The notes: generated by a model from the letters alone, not told the origin. DNA of 31,289 nucleotides from SZUA-265 sp966249405 (GCA_966249405.1 CBINDO010000067.1:1-31289); one strand, 5' to 3'. Shown: positions 1 to 7,955, counted from the first letter of the stretch. Numbers and translations are program-made.

Positions 1-1508
1 CCGGCCATCGAGTTCACCGAATCCGTCAAGTCCTTCCACGTGCCGGCGACGCCTGGCACCACGGCTTGACCACCGAGTTTACCTTCGGTACCCACCTCGC
101 GCGCCACGCGGCTCACCTCGGATGCGAACCCGTTCAGCTGATCCACCATCGTGTTGATGGTGTTCTTCAGCTCGAAGATCTCACCGCGCACGTCCACGGT
201 GATCTTGCGGCTCAAGTCGCCGCGCGCCACGGCCGTCGTCACCTCGGCGATGTTGCGCACCTGACCCGTCAGGTTCGACGCCATCGAGTTCACGTTGTCC
301 GTCAAGTCTTTCCACGTGCCGGCTACACCGGGTGCTTGCGCTTGCCCGCCGAGTTTGCCCTCGGTGCCCACTTCACGCGCCACGCGGCTCACCTCGGACG
401 CGAACCCGTTCAGCTGATCCACCATTGTGTTGATGGTGTTCTTCAGCTCCAAGATCTCACCCTTCACGTCGACCGTGATCTTGCGGCTCAGGTCACCGCG
501 CGCCACGGCCGTCGTCACCTCGGCGATGTTGCGCACCTGACCCGTTAGGTTCGATGCCATCGCGTTCACGTTGTCCGTGAGGTCCTTCCAGGTTCCGGCC
601 ACACCTGGAACCACGGCCTGACCGCCGAGTTTGCCCATCGTCCCCACTTCGCGCGCCACGCGCGTCACCTCGGAGGCAAACGAGCGCAGCTGCTCCACCA
701 TCGTATTGATGGCTTCCTTGAGCTGTAGGATCTCGCCTCGCACGTCGACGGTGATCTTCTTGGAGAGATCGCCCGACGCGACGGCGATGGTTACCTCGGA
801 GATGTTGCGTACCTGGGCCGTGAGATTGCCCGCCATCTGATTGACGGACTCGGTCAGCTCCTTCCAGACGCCAGATACGCCCTTCACTTGCGCTTGGCCG
901 CCAAGCTTGCCCTCCGTGCCCACCTCACGCGCGACGCGCGTCACCTCGGAGGTAAACACCGAAAGCTGCTCGATCATGTTGTTGACGAGCTGAGCGGAGC
1001 GCAGGAATTCGCCCTCGAGCGGACGTCCATCGGCCTCGAGCGCCATGGCCTGACCGAGGTCACCTTTGGCGACAGCTCCAATCGCACGCGTCACTTCCGT
1101 GGTTGGCAGCACCAAGTCGCTCACCAGGGTGTTCAAGGCGTCGATCTCGTCCGCCCATCCACCGACGGCCCCCGGAACACGCATGCGCTCCTTGAGTCTT
1201 CCCTCTTTGCCCACGACGCGACACACTCGGGCCGTCTCGGCCGCGCGCCGTTCACTCACCGACAAAATGTCGTTCAGTAAGTCCGCGACCTTGGCTTCGA
1301 CGCCCACGAGCTCGTGGGGCATTCGTGCACTGAAGTCCCCGGCCTTGAAGCGCCGCAACACGGCGAGCAAGGACCGCTCGAACTCTTCAGCTATCGAACC
1401 GTCCTCATCCGATCTTTGTGCAGCGGAGGATAACTGCTGAGCGGCGATGGCGGCACCAGGGTCGACGCCGTGGGAGGGAGAAGCGGTGTGCTCGGACGGC
1501 TGGGTCAT
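1..1508 (-). CDS. HAMP-repeat sensor histidine kinase (N-terminal part, cut by window edge)
   Basis: This reading frame is open from an ATG at 1508 to the left edge, with 502 codons visible. AAGGAA (1517-1522) lies 8 bases before the ATG and fixes the start. The first ~90 residues are Ala/Glu-rich with no signal peptide or membrane segment, so the protein looks cytoplasmic. After that come tandem HAMP-type units with the recurring motifs EVTRVAREVGTEGKLGGQA, GTWKDLTDNVN and GDLSRKITVDVKGEI, each 92 residues long. This architecture is known from group III (Nik1-type) hybrid histidine kinases and their bacterial relatives, where poly-HAMP stacks relay a signal to a C-terminal kinase and often receiver domains. 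Those domains would lie left of the window, so the kinase call is an inference. The gene is followed on its upstream side by the polyketide operon on the same strand, but 375 bases separate them. Confidence 0.85.
   Translation of the reverse strand, partial: MTQPSEHTASPSHGVDPGAAIAAQQLSSAAQRSDEDGSIAEEFERSLLAVLRRFKAGDFSARMPHELVGVEAKVADLLNDILSVSERRAAETARVCRVVGKEGRLKERMRVPGAVGGWADEIDALNTLVSDLVLPTTEVTRAIGAVAKGDLGQAMALEADGRPLEGEFLRSAQLVNNMIEQLSVFTSEVTRVAREVGTEGKLGGQAQVKGVSGVWKELTESVNQMAGNLTAQVRNISEVTIAVASGDLSKKITVDVRGEILQLKEAINTMVEQLRSFASEVTRVAREVGTMGKLGGQAVVPGVAGTWKDLTDNVNAMASNLTGQVRNIAEVTTAVARGDLSRKITVDVKGEILELKNTINTMVDQLNGFASEVSRVAREVGTEGKLGGQAQAPGVAGTWKDLTDNVNSMASNLTGQVRNIAEVTTAVARGDLSRKITVDVRGEIFELKNTINTMVDQLNGFASEVSRVAREVGTEGKLGGQAVVPGVAGTWKDLTDSVNSMA
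75..902 (-). repeat. Tandem 276-bp (92-codon) HAMP-unit repeats
   Basis: Equivalent points recur at 75, 351, 627 and 903, exactly 276 bases apart, inside the sensor kinase gene. The units 75-350 and 351-626 differ at only roughly 30 positions by eye, mostly synonymous. The unit ending near 902 is more diverged. A further partial unit continues to position 1 and probably beyond. Confidence 0.9.
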
Positions 1509-1883
1509 GACTGGCGTTCCTTGGCTGCCTCAGTGGCGTTCTGCCGCGGCTAAGCTGCAACGCTCACGGCAGTCCCTGTGATGGGCACGCGTTTGCCGTC
1601 ACTGGTGAACAAGTGGCGGCGTCGTGTGGTCGGATGGCTGATGCTACGGACGCCGCACTCGGCGAGAGTGGGCGTCATCCCGTGAGTACCACGGTTCTTT
1701 CACGCGATGCTAGGCCAGCGGTCTCCCGAATGCAGGCTCTACATTGTCTCCTGTGGCACGACGCACCGATCGCTCATCCGGTTCCAGCCCGGTGTTCGTC
1801 TCACACGCCACAATGGAGCTAGTTGGTGTGGCGCAAATGTCGCTCTGCCCACTCCGCGAGACGTCTCCCACACGTCCCGAAGA
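1509..1883. other. Intergenic region, 375 bp
   Basis: It lies between the start of the kinase gene and the 3' end of the ACP gene, both on the minus strand. It should hold the kinase promoter and the terminator of the polyketide operon. Only the kinase ribosome site near 1517-1522 is clear. Short open frames here have no start site or family resemblance. No tRNA or strong hairpin was recognised. Confidence 0.5.
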
Positions 1884-2144
1884 TCAAGCCACGGCCAGGC
1901 GTCGTTTGCCTTCAATCAAGTCCAGCACCGATCCGATCGTTCGTAGCTTGTCCGCTTCTTCCGGAGTGATCTCGATGTCGAACTCGGACTCGACGTCGAG
2001 CACGACGTCGACCAGGTGAAGCGAGTTGATGTGCAAGTGGTTCACGAGCTCAGACGCTTCGCTGAGCGACTCGATGGCTTCTCGATCCTCTACGAACGGC
2101 GCGATGATGGACTTGAGCTTGGCTGCTATTTGATCTCGGTTCAT
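1884..2144 (-). CDS. Acyl carrier protein
   Basis: This is an 86-residue acidic protein of normal ACP length. The phosphopantetheine attachment site is Ser41 in the motif HINSLHLVDV, corresponding to the DSL motif of AcpP with Asn replacing Asp. The following helix II/III region (VESEFDIEITPEEADKLRTI) is typical of the family. A GGAG about 6 bases before the ATG supports the start. It is the last gene of the six-gene operon, 15 bases after the ketosynthase gene. That position suggests a pathway-dedicated carrier that holds acyl chains for the neighbouring ketosynthase, reductase and type III PKS rather than the housekeeping ACP. No other fatty-acid housekeeping genes lie nearby. The specific substrate cannot be read from sequence. 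Confidence 0.93.
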   Translation of the reverse strand: MNRDQIAAKLKSIIAPFVEDREAIESLSEASELVNHLHINSLHLVDVVLDVESEFDIEITPEEADKLRTIGSVLDLIEGKRRLAVA

Positions 2145-2159
2145 GGAGTACTCCGTGGG

Positions 2160-3446
2160 TCAAGAGGGGCGAGCCTTCCTGAGAAGGACACAAGCGTTCA
2201 CGTCGCCGAAACCAAAGCTGGCCTTGGCCAAGACCTCGAGACGCGAAGGCTTAACCGTCTCACGCACGACGCGGCGCGTGTCCACTAGGTCCGCGACCGC
2301 GGGATGCAAGTCCTCACAGTTCGGCGAGGCGTGGAGGAAGCCGCTTCGCAGTTGCACCACGCCCGCGACGAGTTCGATCGCTCCGGAAGCAGTCAACGCG
2401 TGCCCCCAAAGCGCCTTCGGCGCGTTCACCCAAGGAAATATCTCACCGCGGCGCTGCAGAACGTCGGCCCAGCACGCGATCTCGGAGGGATCGGCCTGCG
2501 TAGCCGTGAGATGACCGCTGATGGCGTCGACGTCGTGCCGGTCGGTGCCCGAGCGAACCAACGCCTCGAGGACGCACTGACGCATCGCGAACGGGTTCTG
2601 CGCGGTCATGCTGCCACCCTGCCTCTGGGCGCCGCAGTTGACGTAACCCCCCAACACCTCGGCCAGCACCGGCGCATTGCGTTCGATTGCCGTGCTCATC
2701 CGCTCGAGCAACAGCGCACCCGCTCCGCCGCAAGGAACGAGGCCGTTCGCCGTGGCAGACAGCGGACGCGAGGCACGTTCGGGATCGTCGTTGTGCTTGA
2801 AGCTGAGCACGCGTAGCGCGTCGAAACCCGACCAGAGGTGCGGAGATTCGGCCTCGGTGCTTCCTACCAACACGGCGTCCACCTCGCCGCGCTTGATACG
2901 CTCGTAGCCTAGGATTAACGCCTCCGTGCCGGTCGCGCAGGCAGCCGAGTTGCACGTCACCTGACCGCCCGCGCCGAGCCGCGCCGCCAAGTGCGCGGCG
3001 GGGGTGCTCGGCATCTGCAACTCGACGGCGGTAGATCCGAGTTTCTTGGCTTTGCCCGCATCGGTCAGGGCGAAGGCGTCACGGAGTACGTCGAGGCTCG
3101 GCACCGAACCTCCGAACACGACACCGCGCCGTGTGTCCGCGGCGCCGGTCACCTCCGGCAGTCGGCTCATCATCAGGGCCTCTCGACCGGCCAGCAATGC
3201 GAATCGAATCCCGGAGCTGGTCCATCGCCGTTGTTCGAGCGGACTCAGCACTGCTGCCAACTCCTCGGAGGTAACCGAGCACTGACCCGAAACACGGCAG
3301 TTGAAGTTGAGGTTCGCGAGCCTAGGATCGTACCGCACCACGCTGCGCCCGGTCTCAAGTAACCGTTCGAGCGCCGGCACGCCCGTCGCGCCCGGCGCCA
3401 CGACCCCGATGCCCGTAACGACGACGCGTTCGGACGGCGTCAGCAC
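2160..3446 (-). CDS. Beta-ketoacyl-ACP synthase (FabF-like, KAS I/II family)
   Basis: The product is a condensing enzyme of 428 residues that would extend an acyl-ACP by a malonyl unit. The N-terminus reads VVVTGIGVVAPGA, as in FabF. The catalytic triad is intact: Cys170 in CNSAACATGTEA, His312 in GHLTATQADPSE and His349 in WGHALTASGAIE. The C-terminus SFGFGDVNACVL is also typical. The chosen start is GTG 3446, which overlaps the end of the reductase gene. A longer frame to 3509 would run well into that gene and adds a basic, non-family extension. GHLTAT in place of the common HGTGT marks a divergent, secondary-metabolite-type clade. With the adjacent ACP and enoyl reductase it probably builds or modifies the fatty starter for the type III PKS; no dehydratase or ketoreductase gene is seen here. 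Confidence 0.92.
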   Translation of the reverse strand: MLTPSERVVVTGIGVVAPGATGVPALERLLETGRSVVRYDPRLANLNFNCRVSGQCSVTSEELAAVLSPLEQRRWTSSGIRFALLAGREALMMSRLPEVTGAADTRRGVVFGGSVPSLDVLRDAFALTDAGKAKKLGSTAVELQMPSTPAAHLAARLGAGGQVTCNSAACATGTEALILGYERIKRGEVDAVLVGSTEAESPHLWSGFDALRVLSFKHNDDPERASRPLSATANGLVPCGGAGALLLERMSTAIERNAPVLAEVLGGYVNCGAQRQGGSMTAQNPFAMRQCVLEALVRSGTDRHDVDAISGHLTATQADPSEIACWADVLQRRGEIFPWVNAPKALWGHALTASGAIELVAGVVQLRSGFLHASPNCEDLHPAVADLVDTRRVVRETVKPSRLEVLAKASFGFGDVNACVLLRKARPS

Positions 3447-4270
3447 AGGTGCTCCCCACCGTCGACGATCACGGTCGTTCCGTTGATCCACCGCGCCTCG
3501 GGTTTGCAAAGCAAACTCACTGCGTTGGCGACATCGTCTGGCTCGGTGAGACGCCCCAGCGGATTGCGGGCGGCAGCGTGACGCTTGAGCGCCTCGCTAC
3601 CGGGCACGAGCTGCAAGGCGCGTGTGTCGGTGATACCTGCCTGGATGCAATTGGCGCGAACGCCGTGCGGGCCGAGCTCGAACGCGATCGCGCGCACCAA
3701 GGATTCGAGCGTCGCTTTTGCGGCCGCGACCGCGCCGTAGCTCGGCCAGACTCTGGACGAGCCCTCGCTGGTGAACGCCAACACGCGGGCATCCTCAGCG
3801 AACAACTGGCGAGCACGAAGCTCGGATACCCAGTCGAGCAGGCTCGTACCCATCGCCTCGACGGTGAGCAGCACGTCGCGACTCTGCAACGCGCGCTCGC
3901 CGCCAACCGCGTTGCCGCGCGCCACCGCGCCGTCGCTGAGCGTCGCTGAGTTTCCGGCCGCGACCGCCAACGGCTTGAGGGCCCCTTTCGCGATCGAGTG
4001 GAGCAAGACCCCCACGCGTTCACCTGGAGCCAACGCGGCTTCCAACGCCGGGAGCACGGTCTTGCGACCGGCGTCCGTGAGGGCGTCGGCGTTGAAATGG
4101 AGCATCTCCGGCGCGGTAGCTGCTAGCTCTGCCATCGCCGCCTTGACCGCGGCGTCCCGAGACCGCGACTCGCGATACACGACGCACAGTCGGAACCCGT
4201 CGGCGGCGAGTTTACGCGCGCTCGCGAGCCCGAGTCCGCTCGACCCGCCCAAGATCACTGCCCAGGTCAC
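3440..4270 (-). CDS. SDR-family reductase resembling FabI enoyl-ACP reductase
   Basis: This is a 276-residue Rossmann-fold NAD(P)H oxidoreductase. The N-terminal nucleotide motif is VILGGSSGLGLASARKL. The active-site region is YGAVAAAKATLESLVR, with Tyr178 and Lys185 separated by six residues. That is the Yx6K spacing of FabI-type enoyl-ACP reductases, whereas classical SDRs have YxxxK. The following segment (FELGPHGVRANCIQAGITDT) also resembles FabI more than FabG. The GGSSGLG motif is classical, so the protein mixes features. The chosen start is GTG 4270, with a GTGA overlap with the type III PKS stop codon, implying translational coupling. The longer frame to 4330 lies inside the PKS gene and was rejected. 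The likely role is reduction of an enoyl or related acyl-ACP intermediate. Other reductions on the polyketide product cannot be excluded. Confidence 0.82.
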   Translation of the reverse strand: MTWAVILGGSSGLGLASARKLAADGFRLCVVYRESRSRDAAVKAAMAELAATAPEMLHFNADALTDAGRKTVLPALEAALAPGERVGVLLHSIAKGALKPLAVAAGNSATLSDGAVARGNAVGGERALQSRDVLLTVEAMGTSLLDWVSELRARQLFAEDARVLAFTSEGSSRVWPSYGAVAAAKATLESLVRAIAFELGPHGVRANCIQAGITDTRALQLVPGSEALKRHAAARNPLGRLTEPDDVANAVSLLCKPEARWINGTTVIVDGGEHLC

Positions 4271-5346
4271 GCCGCCCACCTCAACAGCGCCCGTTGCGCG
4301 GTGAACCCAGGACCAAAACCCAGCACACACGCGGTTTGATCAGGGGCATGTTCAGCGGCGAGCGCGCGCTCCAAAATGTAAAGGATCGTCGCGCTCGACA
4401 TGTTGCCGTGGTCGCGGAGGACGGCGTGGCTCAGGGGCACGCCTTTTCCGAACGGCCCGAGCCACTCGTCGACGCTTTGTAGGATCTTGCGACCGCCCGG
4501 GTGAAACAGGAACTCGTCGACGGTCCCCAAGCTCAGCTCACGCGCGGCTAACCACGGCACCAAGATGCGGTCCAAGTGCTCGAATATGGTCGCCGGAACC
4601 TCGGGCGAAAGCACCATACCGAGCCCGGAGTCGGTCAAGTCGAAGCCCATCAACCGCGACGAGTCGGGAAAGTGGTACATCCCGGAGTCGACCAACTGGG
4701 GCATGGGTTTGGCTAGCGGGTTCTCGTTCCCAATCACACAGGCGGCAACGCCATCACCGAAGATCGCGGCACTCACCATGTTGGTCATGGAATGGTCCTG
4801 CACTCGCAGGGTCGCGATCGGGCTCTCCAACGCCAGCAGCATCACCCGCCGACAGCTCCCGGAACGCACCAAACGCTCGGCGTAAACGAGCCCCGCGACG
4901 CCGCCCGCGCACCCCATCTGAAACACGGGTAGCCGCAAGATGTCTTGGCGTAAACCCAGCCGATTGACCAACGCTGCGTCGAGCCCAGGGATGCAAATCC
5001 CGGTACAGCTGGTCGTAACAATCGCATCCACCTCGCTGAGTGCCGTATTGGCCCGCTCGGCGGCACGGCGAACCGCGTCCTCCGAAAGCGGCAAGAGCCG
5101 CTCGGCATAGATCCGGTTACGCTCGGCAAAGGCGAGATCGGAGAACACCTCGGCTTCAGAGAAGATCGAGTAGCGCCGCTCGACGCCGGAGTACTGAAAG
5201 AGCCGCACCACCTTCTCGCGAAACCGCTCGGGTTCGGCGTGCAACCACAGTTGCACCAACGGCAGCAGCTCCTCGGTCGACCGCGTGAACGGGGGGTTCG
5301 TCGTGGCGACGGAAAGAATCGTCGGAGTATTGGCTCGGGAACGCAT
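4267..5346 (-). CDS. Type III polyketide synthase (chalcone/alkylresorcinol synthase-like)
   Basis: The product is a 359-residue homodimer-type ketosynthase, close to the usual 350-390. The catalytic triad is complete: Cys146 in FQMGCAGGVAGL, His282 in FLFHPGGRKIL and Asn315 in DHGNMSSATIL. The GCAGG context matches bacterial alkylresorcinol and alkylpyrone synthases rather than plant chalcone synthases. Enzymes of this family extend an acyl starter, on CoA or on ACP, with malonyl-CoA and cyclise the product to resorcinols, pyrones or naphthols. The partner genes resemble the type III PKS, methyltransferase and flavoprotein set of the Streptomyces srs locus (phenolic quinone lipids), with ACP, KAS and reductase added. 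The ATG at 5346 lies 15 bases after the methyltransferase stop and has no strong ribosome site. Product identity is inferred only at the class level. Confidence 0.93.
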   Translation of the reverse strand: MRSRANTPTILSVATTNPPFTRSTEELLPLVQLWLHAEPERFREKVVRLFQYSGVERRYSIFSEAEVFSDLAFAERNRIYAERLLPLSEDAVRRAAERANTALSEVDAIVTTSCTGICIPGLDAALVNRLGLRQDILRLPVFQMGCAGGVAGLVYAERLVRSGSCRRVMLLALESPIATLRVQDHSMTNMVSAAIFGDGVAACVIGNENPLAKPMPQLVDSGMYHFPDSSRLMGFDLTDSGLGMVLSPEVPATIFEHLDRILVPWLAARELSLGTVDEFLFHPGGRKILQSVDEWLGPFGKGVPLSHAVLRDHGNMSSATILYILERALAAEHAPDQTACVLGFGPGFTAQRALLRWAA

Positions 5347-5361
5347 GGTCGTGGTTCGTGA

Positions 5362-6096
5362 TCAAGGGTCGCGCACGAGGAGCACGCCGTAGCGGAAAGC
5401 AAACGACCACTGGACGGACCAATGATGAAGCTGCAACGGCGCGATCAGGTGCTCGAGATCTTCTCGCGTGAAGGCTCGTCGGATGCTCACCGCGCCGTCG
5501 TGCCGGGTCATCGCGCAAGCGCGGAGCAGCTTCGTGATGGCTCGAAAACCGGCGTGTGCCACCGGATGTCGGTGCAGATCCGCCATCACCACCACGCGGC
5601 TGTGTTTCAGCAGCACCGGGAGCTGCTCTGCCAGCGCCTCGGTGCTGAAGTGGTGAAACAGTAGGCTGGCGGTTACCACGTCCGGCGCGAGCTCTCGCAA
5701 CGCGTCTCCAAACGCATCCCCCGCCACGTAACGAATGTTCGGATACTTCTTGGTCTGCTTGCGCGCCTCGTCAATCACCGCGGCGTTGGCGTCCAGCCCG
5801 ATGAGCTCGAGCGGGATGTTCCTCCGCGCGCTCCAGCGAGCGATCGCGCGCAGACCGTCACCGCGCCCGCACCCGATGTCCACGAGCCTCAGGCGACGCT
5901 GCGGAAGCCAAGGCAAGGCGCGTTCGAGAGACTTGAGCAAAGCCCTGTGCCCGCCGAGGAATCGATTCGAGAGCTCGAGGTCTCGCAAGCTCTCTTCCAA
6001 CTCGGGTCCACGAATACTCAAGTCGTCGAGCCATTCGGGCTCGGTGGAACGAAAACGCAGAGGCGCGAACAAACCGGTCTCAGAAGGCAGATCCAT
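5362..6096 (-). CDS. Class I SAM-dependent methyltransferase
   Basis: This is a 244-residue protein with SAM motif I VDIGCGRGDGLRA at about residues 72-84, an acidic end of beta-2 (LIGLDANAAVIDEA) and motif GDAFGDAL. The segment ASLLFHHFSTEALAEQL is the post-motif region common in methyltransferase families acting on quinones and polyketides. The start is ATG 6096, preceded by GGGAG with suitable spacing. An upstream TTG four codons earlier is less likely. The start overlaps the end of the oxidoreductase gene by 17 bases. By context it probably methylates an oxygen or carbon on the aromatic ring or pyrone made by the adjacent type III PKS, as SrsB does in Streptomyces. Substrate is inferred, not seen. 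Confidence 0.88.
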   Translation of the reverse strand: MDLPSETGLFAPLRFRSTEPEWLDDLSIRGPELEESLRDLELSNRFLGGHRALLKSLERALPWLPQRRLRLVDIGCGRGDGLRAIARWSARRNIPLELIGLDANAAVIDEARKQTKKYPNIRYVAGDAFGDALRELAPDVVTASLLFHHFSTEALAEQLPVLLKHSRVVVMADLHRHPVAHAGFRAITKLLRACAMTRHDGAVSIRRAFTREDLEHLIAPLQLHHWSVQWSFAFRYGVLLVRDP

Positions 6097-7231
6097 GCGT
6101 ACTCCCAATTACGAGCCGTGCCAGCGAGGGCAAACGATTGGCGGTTGCGCAGAGCGCGTTGCTGAGCGCCGAGGACTCGAACAGTCCGTGAAGGAGGCGG
6201 CTCACCCGGAGCCGAGTGCGGAAGCTCTTGCGGAAGAATTGCGCGTGACTGGCTTCGAGGCGTGTCCGCGTCAAGTTACCGCGTAGAAATCGGGTCGCGA
6301 GCGGTGCGAGCATAGCCGCAGCCCGCATCGCCATCGCCATGCCATTTCCCGCCAACGGGTGGATGAGACCGGCCGCGTCACCCAGCATCAACACGTTCTC
6401 GTGGACGGCACCCTTGTTCTCGAAATCCACCTGACTGATCACCAACGGCGGCGACGGCTCTGGCGTCAGCTCCTTCAAGTACCCCGAGAGCGCGGGGTTC
6501 TCGCCCAGACACCGTTGCTCGAAAGCCCGTAGCCCGCCCCGCGCCTTCAGCGTGCCAGCGTCGATCAGACAACACACGTTGACGAGGTCGCCCTCGACCG
6601 CCGAAATCCCGCAATAGCCGCCCGGCACGATGTGCAGCCCCACGAGGTCTTGCGGAAACCACCCGCGGTAGTGCCGCTTCACCGCGACGTAGGGTGTTCG
6701 TCGCGACACGTGCGGTCGCGCGAGCGCGCGGTCCAGCCCGCTGCGTTTGCCGAAACATCCCAACACCAAGCGCGCGACTTGCGAACGTCCCGCCGCTCGC
6801 ACGTGATGTACGCCGCCCTCGAGCTGCACTTGTTTCACCGGGGTCCGCAGCGCAATCTCGGCGCCGGCAGCGCGCGCACACTCGAGCAGCTCAGCGTCCA
6901 GCCGATAGCGACTGAGTCCGAACCCACCCAGGTCGAGCTGCGTGCGAAACGTACCTCCGCGGAGCGTCGACAGTTCGAGGCGGGTCAGGCGTTTGGCCCC
7001 GAGCGCAAACACGTCGAGCCCGAGCTCTTGGAGGAACGGTAAGACTTCCAGTGAGACATATTCGCCGCATACGCGGTGGCGGGGCAACGACCCATCGTCG
7101 AACACCACGACACTAAACCCTTGCCGCGCCAGGCTCACCGCTGAAGCCAGACCCGCGAGCCCCGCGCCGATCACGGCAACATCCGCGACGGCTGACGTCA
7201 AACCGCCCCACCCGACGTCGCATTGCGACAT
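6080..7231 (-). CDS. FAD-dependent oxidoreductase (geranylgeranyl reductase / UbiH-like monooxygenase family)
   Basis: The product is a 383-residue flavoprotein. The FAD Rossmann motif is DVAVIGAGLAGLASAVSLA (residues ~17-35), then FDDGSLPRHRVCGEYVS, typical of the geranylgeranyl reductase-like group. The second FAD contact is MLGDAAGLIHPLAGNGMAMA, with Gly-Asp at 284-285. It is the first gene of the six-gene operon. In type III PKS loci the flavoprotein hydroxylates or oxidises the resorcinol ring to a quinone (SrsC in Streptomyces), which is the likely role here. Reduction of an isoprenoid or acyl chain is an alternative for this family. The ATG at 7231 has only a weak ribosome site. A TTG at residue 11 preceded by a G-rich run is another possible start. 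A sigma-54-like promoter lies about 50 bases upstream. Confidence 0.88.
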   Translation of the reverse strand: MSQCDVGWGGLTSAVADVAVIGAGLAGLASAVSLARQGFSVVVFDDGSLPRHRVCGEYVSLEVLPFLQELGLDVFALGAKRLTRLELSTLRGGTFRTQLDLGGFGLSRYRLDAELLECARAAGAEIALRTPVKQVQLEGGVHHVRAAGRSQVARLVLGCFGKRSGLDRALARPHVSRRTPYVAVKRHYRGWFPQDLVGLHIVPGGYCGISAVEGDLVNVCCLIDAGTLKARGGLRAFEQRCLGENPALSGYLKELTPEPSPPLVISQVDFENKGAVHENVLMLGDAAGLIHPLAGNGMAMAMRAAAMLAPLATRFLRGNLTRTRLEASHAQFFRKSFRTRLRVSRLLHGLFESSALSNALCATANRLPSLARLVIGSTHGSAF

Positions 7232-7278
7232 GCATATTGCGTCTCACTGCGGCGGTCGCGTCCCATGCCAACTGGCGA

Positions 7279-7295
7279 TGCGAAAATCGTGCCCA
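7279..7295 (-). promoter_or_regulatory. Sigma-54-type -24/-12 promoter candidate for the polyketide operon
   Basis: On the minus strand the site reads TGGGCACGATTTTCGCA, which matches 11 of 13 fixed positions of the RpoN consensus TTGGCACGNNNNTTGCA. GG and GC lie in the required register 12 bases apart. Transcription would begin near 7268, giving a leader of about 37 bases before ATG 7231. RpoN promoters need an enhancer-binding activator; none is encoded in this window. Confidence 0.5.
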
Positions 7296-7629
7296 AGCCA
7301 CAAAGCAAAAAGCCCCGAGGATCGTGAGGCACAGCGAGGTTCAGCGTCGCGGGCGCGTGGCTAAACGGTCGGACCATGGCAGAACACCACGGCGCAGCGG
7401 CTCGACGTCGAACCACGGGTAGGGCCGACCGCTCCCGTCACTTCACGCGGTCGTTAACCTGCGTTGTTCAATCGGCAGCCTTCGGCTCGGGTGTGCACGT
7501 GACGCGGCAAAGCCGAGCACCTCCGACTGTCTCACCACATCCCAGGCCGCGAGAAGTGCGCGTCGCGACACTCCAAACCCACGGTAACGGCTGTGATGAC
7601 TCTACTGCGTCCGCCGCCGCTGGTGTGAA

Positions 7630-7663
7630 GGCGTTCGAATCACTACGCGTACGGCAAACATCA
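7630..7663 (+). repeat. Dispersed 34-base motif, copy 1
   Basis: The segment, beginning GGCGTTCGAATCACTACGCG, closely matches 17314-17349. The copies differ at about four positions plus two single-base insertions. Copy 2 forms the right arm of a long hairpin; copy 1 lacks the matching left arm. It contains TTCGAATC like a tRNA T-loop, but no tRNA can be folded around it. Confidence 0.55.
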
Positions 7664-7885
7664 GCCGGTGGACTGCTAACAACCACTGCCTCATCCCTGC
7701 TGGGTGCGCGTTTTTCCCTCTCGCGGCCCGTATCGAGAACTGCTCCAAGGGCGGTCACGTCCCCAGGTGCCCCCGCCCGTTCGCTGAGGCGCGTCCCCGC
7801 AGCCCCCCGCGCTGCCTGCTCCCGGTGGCTGGTTCGAAGGCCGGAGGCGGTAGCTCGACACCCGCCTGCCGAGCCGACGCGCGCG

Positions 7886-7901
7886 CGCTCCCGCGGGAGC
7901 G
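7886..7901. repeat. 16-bp perfect palindrome
   Basis: CGCTCCCGCGGGAGCG is a perfect palindrome about 90 bases upstream of the glycosyltransferase start. It could be a dimeric regulator site or the stem of a transcript structure. Chance formation in GC-rich DNA is possible. Confidence 0.4.
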
Positions 7902-7955
7902 AGTTCGAATCCGCACCGTACCAACCTAGCCGATACTGCGACCGTTCTGATATGT

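Noticed and set aside
75..902. Possible CRISPR or satellite array because of regular repeats
   Set aside because: The 276-bp units are in frame, encode HAMP modules and have no spacers.
1744..1822. GGTTCCAGCCCGG-containing stretch as tRNA or sigma-54 promoter (TGTGGCACGACG)
   Set aside because: No cloverleaf could be formed and the -12 GC element is missing at the required distance.
2304..2955. Frames on both strands inside the ketosynthase gene
   Set aside because: They are shadows of a gene with intact catalytic motifs and high GC3.
7636..7911. TTCGAATC at 7634-7641, 7904-7911 and 17320-17326, looking like tRNA T-loops
   Set aside because: The flanking T stems do not pair, no acceptor or anticodon stems can be found on either strand, so these are not tRNA genes.
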